In this document: positions 7,206 to 12,809 of the stretch, piece after piece
Numbering within the stretch: position 1 is the stretch's first letter
Layout of the letters: each line of letters opens with the position of its first letter
NCBI GenBank assembly: GCA_016795255.1
Contig: JAEUIB010000442.1
Location: forward strand, 1-12,809
Source: Planctomycetota bacterium
GTDB taxonomy: Bacteria; Planctomycetota; B15-G4; JADJEK01
Reading direction: 5' to 3'
Length of the DNA: 12,809 nt
Program-made: the position numbers and the translations under genes
Notes under the pieces: model-generated
Told to the model about the DNA's origin: nothing
What the model saw: only the letters and a program-made list of their open reading frames with translations
Database searches by the model: none

Positions 7206-7353
7206 GCCTGTCGATGGAGTCCGCCGAGTCGCCGGATGAGCGCGAACGAGCCGGGCGAGGAGCGAGGAACGCCGATCGCTCGGCGACCGGTCCTCGCGCG
7301 CGAAGCCATGCTCGTTCGGCGCCGGCCGCGGGCCGGTGGACAGTTCGACAGGC
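7206..7353. repeat. 148-bp imperfect palindromic intergenic element
   Basis: Nested inverted repeats share nearly one centre (about 7278-7280): GCCTGTCGA 7206-7214 with 7345-7353, CGAACGAGC 7243-7251 with 7310-7318, GCGAGGA 7262-7268 with 7291-7297, and CGCCGA 7270-7275 with 7280-7285. A local stem CCGGCC-GCG-GGCCGG lies at 7322-7336. It fills most of the 211-base gap between ccoS and the 93-residue gene. No convincing coding frame or transposase was seen. In the same orientation it shares several blocks with 696-882. It could act as a terminator or stability element after the cco operon, or be a miniature mobile element. Confidence 0.6.
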
Positions 7354-7357
7354 CGTA

Positions 7358-7393
7358 AGGCCCGCCGATCATGGGGATCGCGCAGGCCCGCCG
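7358..7393. repeat. Pair of 10-bp direct repeats around a small hairpin
   Basis: AGGCCCGCCG occurs at 7358-7367 and again at 7384-7393, directly next to the ccoS stop codon. Between them CGATC-ATGGG-GATCG (7367-7381) forms a 5-bp stem. It may be a minor 3'-end structure of the cco transcript or chance in GC-rich DNA. Confidence 0.35.
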
Positions 7394-7603
7394 CTACCCG
7401 CGTTTCGGCTCTGCTCGTCCGGGACCGGGTGATCGTTGCTGCGGTGGCACGCCCGCCGGCGCGCCGTCGTCGTCGAACAACATGCGGATCGCCGGCGTCT
7501 CGAGGTCGTCGAACTGCCCCGCGCGCGCGGCCCGCACGTACGCGACGATCGCTGCGGCGACGAACGCGAGCGCCACCGGGACGACTACCCACAAGATCAT
7601 CAT
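7394..7603 (-). CDS. ccoS: cbb3-type cytochrome oxidase assembly protein CcoS
   Basis: 69 residues. The ATG at 7601-7603 overlaps the ccoI stop as ATGA; a second ATG follows at once. One N-terminal membrane helix (MILWVVVPVALAFVAAAIVAY) is followed by the family signature ARAGQFDDLETPAIRMLFDDD (residues 26-46), which matches the GQFDDL..PA.R.LFDDD pattern of CcoS. The tail is proline- and arginine-rich. CcoS is needed for maturation of cbb3 oxidase, in particular for heme b and copper incorporation in the catalytic subunit. It is the last gene of the cluster. Confidence 0.93.
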   Translation of the reverse strand: MMILWVVVPVALAFVAAAIVAYVRAARAGQFDDLETPAIRMLFDDDGAPAGVPPQQRSPGPGRAEPKRG

Positions 7604-10050
7604 GGTTCGTCTCCGAACGTGCGCGCACGGAACGCCAGGGTCACGACGGTCAGCGACGACAACGGCATCAGCACCGCGGCGACCAACGGATTCAGCACGC
7701 CGGTCATCGCGAGGACAACGTTGACGGCGTTGTAGACCAGCGACGCGCGCAGGCAGCGCCGGATCGCCGCGAGCGTGCGCGCCGAGCCGCGCATCAACTC
7801 GAGCAACGGCTCGAGTCCGGGCTTCGCCAGATAGACGTCGGCGGCTTCGAGGCTCGCTTCGGCGCCACCGCTGACGGCGATGCCGACGGTGGCCGCGGCC
7901 AACGCGGCCGCGTCGTTGACGCCGTCGCCGACCATGAACACGCGTCGGCCCGACGCCAGCGCCGCGCGCACGCGCTCGAGCTTGCGCTCCGGCGACGCCA
8001 GGCCCTCGATCGAACCGATGTCCAGTCCGAGGTCCCGGCCGATCGCGTACGCGACCGCGGGTTCGTCGCCGGACAACAGTACGACCTCGTGCCCGAGTTT
8101 CGACAGCGCGTGGACCGCCGCCTTCGCATCCGGGCGCAGCGCATCGCCGAGACCCCCGACGGCCTCGACCAGACCATCGCGCGCACAGACGATCGGCGTC
8201 AGCCCCCGCACGCGGACGCGCTCGACCGCGGCTTGGATGAACGGCGGCAGCGCGGACGTGCGGCGCTCGACGTAGCGCGGCGAGCCGACGATCAGCGTCT
8301 CGCCGTCGACGACTCCTTCGACGCCGAATCCGGGTTCGACGTGGCGCTGCGTGACGACGCCGCGCGCCGCCGGCACCGCCTGCCGCAGCGCGATCGCGAT
8401 CGGGTGCTCGACGCCCGCTTCCAGCGCGGCGACGCGGTCGAGGATCGTGGCCGGTCCGCTCCATTCGCAGAGCTGCATCGAGCCGGTCGTCACCGTGCCG
8501 GTCTTGTCGAGGACGACCAGCGCCGGCGCGCACAGCGCCTCGGCGACGTCGGCGCCACGGATCAGGATCCCGCGCTTCGCGGCGCGCCCGAGGGCGACCG
8601 TCACCGCGAGCGGCGTCGCGAGTCCGAGCGCGCACGGGCACGTCACGATCAGCAGGGCGACCGCGTGTTGGACCGCGCGCTCTTGCGAGTGTCCCCACCA
8701 CAGCACGGCCGTCACCGCGGCGAGCACGAGCACGACGACGGTGAACCGGCGCGCCATCCGATCGACGGTCCGCACGATCGGCGACTTCGTCTCGGCCGCG
8801 CTGCGCACCGTCTCCATCAAGCGCCCGGCCCGCGTTCGCGCACCCGATGCCTCGACGACGACGTCGACCTCGCCGCCTTGATTGCGCGAGCCGGCGAGCA
8901 CGCGGTCGCCGATCGACAAGGTCCGCGGCTTCGACTCGCCGGTCAGGAACGCGACGTCGAACGCGGCCGTGCCGCGCTCGATCATGCCGTCGGCGGCGAC
9001 CGTCTCGCCGTGGCGGACGCGGATGCGATCGCCGGGCGCAAGCGCCTCGATCGGCGTCTCGCGTTCGACGTCCCCGTCGAGTCGGCGCACCGTCGCATCG
9101 GTCACCGAGAACAACAGGTCGACCGCGTCCAGCGCGTCGCGCGAGCGCTTCTCTTGCAAGAACCGGCCGACGAGCAGCAGGAACACGACGACCGTCAGCG
9201 ACTCGAAGTACGTGTCCCCGACGTCGAGGAGCGTGTTACGCGCGCCGAACAAGGTGCCGATCGTCAGCGCCAGCGCGACCGGCAGGTCCATGTGCGGAAC
9301 CCGCGTGCGCAGCGACGTCCACGCACCCTGGAAGAACACGCGGCCGGGCCACGCCAGCGACAGCACCGTGAACGCGAGCGACACCACGCGCAGCATCGTC
9401 CGCGTCGTCGGGTCCATGCCTTCGAGATGACCGCCGTACAGCGCGAACGCGAACAGCATCGTGTTGCCCGCGCACGCGCCGGCGACGCCCAGATCGACGA
9501 CGTGCTTGCGCGCGCGAGCTCGACGCGCCGCCTGCCGCGCCGCGCCGCGATTCGCGTGCGGCGGATATCCGAGCCCGTCCAGCGTCCGCGCGATCGCCGA
9601 CAGCGTGACGACGGCCGGGTCGTAGCGCAGCGAGGCTCGACCCGACACGCGATCGAGGCGCGCATCGACGACGCCGGGCAGGATCCGCGGCAAGCGCTCG
9701 ACGAGCCACACGCAGGCCGCGCAGTGGACGCCTTCGAGCGCGAGGACGACGTCGTGCGTCCCGTCGTCGCGACGCGTCACGTGCTCGGCGGCGAACGCGG
9801 CGTGGTCGAGGCTCTCGAAACTCTTGCCGCTGACGGTCGCCGGGCGGCGCGCCGCAGCGTCGTCTTGCAACTCGTAGTAGCGATCGAGCGCGAGCGCGTG
9901 GATCGTCGCGTGGACCGTCGCGCAGCCGGGGCAGCAGAACGACGGCTTGCCGTCCGCGGCGATCCGCGCGCGCGGGACGTCGAGTCCGCAATGCGCGCAG
10001 GCGACGGCCGCGCTCCGGGTCGGCGGGGAGACGGTCGAGTCAATCGCCAT
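7600..10050 (-). CDS. ccoI: Copper-transporting P1B-type ATPase for cbb3 oxidase (CcoI/CtpA type)
   Basis: 816 residues, full length for the family. The N-terminus has a cysteine-rich metal-binding module (CAHC 18-21, FCCPGC 38-43), then a heavy-metal-associated domain with CAAC (110-113). The ATPase core has TGES (370-373), the CPC transport motif (471-473) in a membrane helix, the phosphorylated Asp515 in DKTGT, the HP motif (549-550) and GDGVND (708-713). About eight membrane helices fit a P1B pump. The extra N-terminal cysteine module and the setting next to ccoG, ccoH and ccoS point to the CcoI/FixI group, which sends copper across the inner membrane for oxidase assembly rather than for general detoxification. 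The start overlaps the TauE-like gene by 11 bases and lacks a clear ribosome site of its own, which suggests coupled translation. Confidence 0.95.
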   Translation of the reverse strand: MAIDSTVSPPTRSAAVACAHCGLDVPRARIAADGKPSFCCPGCATVHATIHALALDRYYELQDDAAARRPATVSGKSFESLDHAAFAAEHVTRRDDGTHDVVLALEGVHCAACVWLVERLPRILPGVVDARLDRVSGRASLRYDPAVVTLSAIARTLDGLGYPPHANRGAARQAARRARARKHVVDLGVAGACAGNTMLFAFALYGGHLEGMDPTTRTMLRVVSLAFTVLSLAWPGRVFFQGAWTSLRTRVPHMDLPVALALTIGTLFGARNTLLDVGDTYFESLTVVVFLLLVGRFLQEKRSRDALDAVDLLFSVTDATVRRLDGDVERETPIEALAPGDRIRVRHGETVAADGMIERGTAAFDVAFLTGESKPRTLSIGDRVLAGSRNQGGEVDVVVEASGARTRAGRLMETVRSAAETKSPIVRTVDRMARRFTVVVLVLAAVTAVLWWGHSQERAVQHAVALLIVTCPCALGLATPLAVTVALGRAAKRGILIRGADVAEALCAPALVVLDKTGTVTTGSMQLCEWSGPATILDRVAALEAGVEHPIAIALRQAVPAARGVVTQRHVEPGFGVEGVVDGETLIVGSPRYVERRTSALPPFIQAAVERVRVRGLTPIVCARDGLVEAVGGLGDALRPDAKAAVHALSKLGHEVVLLSGDEPAVAYAIGRDLGLDIGSIEGLASPERKLERVRAALASGRRVFMVGDGVNDAAALAAATVGIAVSGGAEASLEAADVYLAKPGLEPLLELMRGSARTLAAIRRCLRASLVYNAVNVVLAMTGVLNPLVAAVLMPLSSLTVVTLAFRARTFGDEP

Positions 10051-10768
10051 GGCAGCACGGTGGCGTCGTCGCTTCGACGCTCGTCGAGGCGGTCGGCGTC
10101 GCGTGCACCGTCGCTTCGAGCGCTTCGGCGCGACGCAGCACGCCCCACAGACTGACGATCGCGAGCACCGCGACGGCGACGCGCGGGACGCGCTGGTCGA
10201 GTCGCCACTTCACGGAGCCGGCGCAGATCCCGGCGAGCACGAGCGCCGGCAGCGTGCCGGCGAAAAACGTCGCCATCACCGCGGCGGCGGCGAGCGGCGA
10301 ACCGGTCCCGGCCGCGACGACGACGAACGCCCACAGGAAGCCGCACGGCAGCAACGCCGACATCGCGCCGAAGCCGAACGCGCGCGCGTCGTGCGGCAAG
10401 CGCGCGAGCTCGTCGCGCAGCGGCGCGACCAAGCGTTCGAGCGGCGCCAGCACGCGGCGCAACGGATCGACGCGCAGCCCGACTTGCAGCGCTCCCTTCG
10501 CGACGACGTACGCGGACAGAAGCAGCACGGCGAACCACAGCGCGCCGCGCTGGACGCCGATGCTCCATGCGCCGGCGTCGACGGCATTCCCGATCGCGCC
10601 GGCCGCGGCGCCGAGCGACGCGTAGCTGACGAGACGACCGAGTTGATACAGCGCGAGACGCGACGGCCGCCGCGATGCCGACACCCAGACGAGCGGGCCG
10701 CACATCGCCGCGCAATGCAGCGACCCCGCGAATCCGGCGCACAGCGTCGACCACAGCAGCGCCTGCAT
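10040..10768 (-). CDS. TauE/SafE (DsbD_2-type) membrane protein of the cbb3 operon
   Basis: 242 residues with about six membrane helices. Helix 1 ends in GSLHCAAMCGPLVW (15-28), the HCxxMCGP signature of the family often labelled sulfite exporter TauE/SafE but related to the DsbD transmembrane domain. A second cysteine is in LPCGFLW (140-146). Proteins of this type recur beside ccoI and ccoS and have been linked to copper or redox handling. The C-terminus ends with PCCHGD (237-242), a possible metal-binding tail; its last codons lie in the overlap with the ccoI start. Its start shares one base with the ccoH stop (TGATG). Sulfite export is a database label I would not rely on here; a role in copper delivery or thiol transfer for oxidase assembly fits the context better, by inference. 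Confidence 0.88.
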   Translation of the reverse strand: MQALLWSTLCAGFAGSLHCAAMCGPLVWVSASRRPSRLALYQLGRLVSYASLGAAAGAIGNAVDAGAWSIGVQRGALWFAVLLLSAYVVAKGALQVGLRVDPLRRVLAPLERLVAPLRDELARLPHDARAFGFGAMSALLPCGFLWAFVVVAAGTGSPLAAAAVMATFFAGTLPALVLAGICAGSVKWRLDQRVPRVAVAVLAIVSLWGVLRRAEALEATVHATPTASTSVEATTPPCCHGD

Positions 10769-11268
10769 CAGTCGCCTCCGGTCGCCCGCAGGTCACGACG
10801 CAGCGTCGCGGTGAATCGTTCGCCCGCGCGCTCCGCCGTCAGGCGCACTTCCCACAGTCCGGGGCGCGGCTCGCGCAACGCCGCGACGTAGTCGCCGAGC
10901 GCGGTCGGCTCGGCGGCTCCGGCTTCGACGTGACTCGCGCGAGCGATCGCACAAGCTTCGAACGAGATCGACGCATCGCGGATCGTGTGGCCGCCGCGGT
11001 CCTTCAGCACGACCTTCAGCTCGGCGGGTTCACCGCGCTGCGTGGGCGGGACGAGCTCGGCGTCCGCACTCCAGCCGAGGCGTTCGTTGTCGGCGCGCTG
11101 GCGCGCGACGTCGTTCCAGCGCGCCGCCTTCTGCTCGTAGTCGCGCTCGACGGCGAACGACGGGTCGTTCGTCGCGTACACGAGCAGGGTCGCCTGCATC
11201 GCGATGCAGAACCCGAGCATGCCGACGACGACACCGACCCAGACGCGACGGGCGACCGCGGGCTTCAT
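10768..11268 (-). CDS. ccoH: FixH/CcoH family protein
   Basis: 166 residues from an ATG that overlaps the ccoG stop as ATGA. It has one N-terminal membrane helix (about 10-31), then the family hallmark DPSFAVERDYEQKAARWN (35-52), and a periplasmic beta-rich domain ending with RPGLWEVRLTAERAGERF (135-152), where FixH proteins end in a similar way. Length is typical. CcoH is a single-span protein that joins the cbb3 complex and stabilises its assembly. A much longer reading frame covers the same bases up to 12582, but that is an extension through ccoG in another frame and is not coding. Confidence 0.93.
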   Translation of the reverse strand: MKPAVARRVWVGVVVGMLGFCIAMQATLLVYATNDPSFAVERDYEQKAARWNDVARQRADNERLGWSADAELVPPTQRGEPAELKVVLKDRGGHTIRDASISFEACAIARASHVEAGAAEPTALGDYVAALREPRPGLWEVRLTAERAGERFTATLRRDLRATGGD

Positions 11269-12665
11269 GGCTTCTTCTCCGGGGATCCGCCGAACAGCGG
11301 GCCGAGGACCGTGTGTTCCGCGTCGACGACCAGTTGGCCGTCGCGCATCGCGCGGACGCGGATCTGCGCCCGCCCGTTCTCGAAGCGTTCGCGCGGCACG
11401 ACCAGCGTCGCGTTGATCTCGACGTAGCCGCGTCCACCGATCCGCTGCGGTCCGTCGGCGCCGAGCACCGTGACGCCGGCTTCCGGCGCGAGCACGATGT
11501 CGACCGCTCCGTCCTCGCGGTTCTCGAGGCGGATCGTCGCCGGCGACGAGATGGAGCCGTCGGCGAGGACCGTGAACTGCGCGCCGCGGGTCCGCAGGAA
11601 CTCGACCGCCAGCGGCGACCGACGCGCGAGCGCGACCACCAGCCCGCTCAGCACGATCGCGATCAGCAACGGGTACAGCACGACGCGCGGCCGCAGCGTC
11701 TTCTTCGCCTTGCCGGCGAGCGTCGCTTGCGTCGCGTAGCGGATCAGTCCGCGCGGGCGTTCGATCTTGTCCATGACCGCGTCGCAGGCGTCGATGCACT
11801 GCGCGCAGCCGACGCATTCCATCTGCAAGCCGCCGCGGATGTCGATGCCGGTCGGACACGTCTGGACGCACAGCTTGCAGTCGATGCAGTCGCCGTGCGT
11901 GCGCGTCGGCCCGGACTCGAGTTTGCCGCGCGGCTCGCCGCGCGCCGCGTCGTAGCCGATCACCAGCGAGTGCTCGTCGAGCAGCACGGACTGCAACCGA
12001 CCGTACGGGCACATCAGCGTGCACATCTGTTCGCGCACGTACGCGAAGTCGATGAACATCGCGAGCGTCGTCACGGCGACGATGGCGAACGCCGCCGGAT
12101 GCTGCGCCGGCGACGTCGTGACCCAATGCGACAGCCGGTCGACGCCGACGAAGTACGCGAGGAACACGTTCGCGATGACGAACGACAGCGCGAGGTAGAC
12201 GACGAAGCGCAGCACGCGCCGCCACGCCGGTGCGCCGTGGCGGCCGTGCTTGCCTTCGATCAACCGCTGCAGCGGACGGTAGACGAGCTCGAGGTACACC
12301 GTCTGCGGACACGCGTAGCCGCACCAGACGCGGCCGAGCAGCGCGGTGACCCAGAAGATCCCGAGGAAGATGCCGACGACCAGCAGCGCGAGCAGCAGCG
12401 TCTCGGTCGCGAAGAACGTCGTGCCGAAGAACGTGAACTCGCGGCTCATCAGGTCGAAGAACAGCGCCGGTTTGCCGCCGATCCGCACGAACGGCAGCGC
12501 CGCGAACAGCGCGATCAACGCCCAGCCGATCGCCCGCCGACGAGTGAGGAACCGCCCCGGCGACGACTTCGGGTCGATCCATCGGCGCGAACCGTCCTGG
12601 TTCAGCGTCGACAGCACCCGCTCCGGCGTCGGCAGCATGTTCGGATTCGTCGGCAGCATGTTCAT
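11265..12665 (-). CDS. ccoG: Cytochrome c oxidase accessory protein CcoG (FixG/RdxA)
   Basis: 466 residues from an ATG with GAGG five bases upstream. Membrane helices frame two paired-cysteine motifs, VWCGYACPQT (113-122) and MCTLMCPYGR (214-223). Two ferredoxin-type 4Fe-4S motifs follow: CIDCKLCVQTCP (260-271) and CVGCAQCIDACD (284-295), the second ending in CD rather than CP as is usual in CcoG. After a last helix (about 328-347) comes the FixG C-terminal immunoglobulin-like domain in the periplasm. This is the full domain order and length of the family. CcoG is a membrane iron-sulfur protein linked to cbb3 oxidase biogenesis and reported to act on copper redox state. It starts 18 bases after the ccoP stop. 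Confidence 0.96.
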   Translation of the reverse strand: MNMLPTNPNMLPTPERVLSTLNQDGSRRWIDPKSSPGRFLTRRRAIGWALIALFAALPFVRIGGKPALFFDLMSREFTFFGTTFFATETLLLALLVVGIFLGIFWVTALLGRVWCGYACPQTVYLELVYRPLQRLIEGKHGRHGAPAWRRVLRFVVYLALSFVIANVFLAYFVGVDRLSHWVTTSPAQHPAAFAIVAVTTLAMFIDFAYVREQMCTLMCPYGRLQSVLLDEHSLVIGYDAARGEPRGKLESGPTRTHGDCIDCKLCVQTCPTGIDIRGGLQMECVGCAQCIDACDAVMDKIERPRGLIRYATQATLAGKAKKTLRPRVVLYPLLIAIVLSGLVVALARRSPLAVEFLRTRGAQFTVLADGSISSPATIRLENREDGAVDIVLAPEAGVTVLGADGPQRIGGRGYVEINATLVVPRERFENGRAQIRVRAMRDGQLVVDAEHTVLGPLFGGSPEKKP

Positions 12666-12683
12666 CGGACCCTCGTCGGCACG

Positions 12684-12809
12684 TCAGGGATTCACGGCGA
12701 ACGGAGCGACCGGTTCGCCCTGCGGTTCCTTGCCGGGCTTCGGGCTCTGCGCGAGCTTCGTCACGTACGACGCGAGCAGCACCGTCTGCGTGTCGGACAG
12801 TTGGTCCTT
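12684..12809 (-). CDS. ccoP: C-terminal end of the cbb3 oxidase cytochrome c subunit CcoP, partial
   Basis: Only the last 41 residues are inside the window; the start is beyond the right edge. The visible part reads KDQLSDTQTVLLASYVTKLA, the pattern of a class I cytochrome c C-terminal helix (L-S-D-x-x-x-x-x-L-A-x-Y-V). A proline-rich tail follows, ending in PFAVNP. No heme motif is in view. The call rests on this helix plus its position immediately before ccoG, the usual order of ccoNO(Q)P then ccoGHIS. Another cytochrome c is possible but less likely. Confidence 0.8.
   Translation of the reverse strand, partial: KDQLSDTQTVLLASYVTKLAQSPKPGKEPQGEPVAPFAVNP

Noticed and set aside
7169..7372. 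Minus-strand open frame of 67 codons across the second palindromic element
   Set aside because: It overlaps the start of the better supported 93-residue gene and consists of arginine, glycine and proline runs typical of non-coding GC-rich sequence.
7336..10155. Plus-strand frame of 939 codons
   Set aside because: It is antisense to ccoI, whose P-type ATPase motifs are all intact; the plus frame has no domain and a biased Arg/Asp/Gln composition.
12696..12719. Inverted repeat GGCGAAC/GTTCGCC with an inner GGAGCGACCGG like the palindrome core
   Set aside because: It lies within the ccoP coding end and lacks the other blocks of the repeat family, so a chance match in coding sequence is likelier.

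Overview
This is a GC-rich window with heavy use of GCG, CGC and TCG codons. Gene content is that of a Gram-negative, respiring bacterium: cbb3 oxidase assembly genes, a Hanks-type serine/threonine kinase and a HEAT-repeat/von Willebrand A protein. That mix is common in Planctomycetota and also occurs in myxobacteria and Acidobacteriota. No marker here settles the phylum, so the lineage is an inference. All genes but one (a short-chain dehydrogenase) lie on the minus strand, so the biological order runs from the right end to the left.

Right part (12809 to 7394): a tightly packed cytochrome cbb3 oxidase maturation operon. It holds the tail of ccoP, then ccoG, ccoH, a TauE/SafE (DsbD_2-type) membrane protein, the copper P-type ATPase ccoI, and ccoS. 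Every junction from ccoG to ccoS overlaps by 1 to 11 bases, so the genes are probably co-transcribed and translationally coupled. CcoI should supply copper to the oxidase. The TauE/SafE protein, with HCxxMC and a C-terminal CCHGD tail, probably handles copper or thiol chemistry. CcoG is an iron-sulfur membrane protein, and CcoH and CcoS are small membrane assembly factors.

Middle (7393 to 4652): a non-coding stretch with an imperfect palindrome (7206-7353), then a two-gene unit. This unit is a 93-residue unknown protein whose stop overlaps (GTGA) the start of an exported-looking HEAT-repeat plus vWA protein. Next comes a 157-residue protein that resembles the beta-sandwich domain found at the C-terminus of DipZ/TlpA-like thioredoxins, here standing alone and carrying a CGGDC motif.

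Left part (4651 to 1): the plus-strand short-chain dehydrogenase is convergent with the 157-residue gene and divergent from an MFS_3 exporter. The exporter has a good sigma70-like promoter. A membrane-anchored Ser/Thr kinase follows, then a hairpin, a second palindromic element (696-882, with 20-base perfect inverted ends), and a partial SAM-dependent methyltransferase that runs off the left edge.

The most unusual signal is non-coding. The palindromic elements at 696-882 and 7206-7353 share an ordered series of similar blocks in the same orientation and look like two diverged members of one intergenic repeat family. No tRNA, rRNA, CRISPR array, transposase or integrase was seen.
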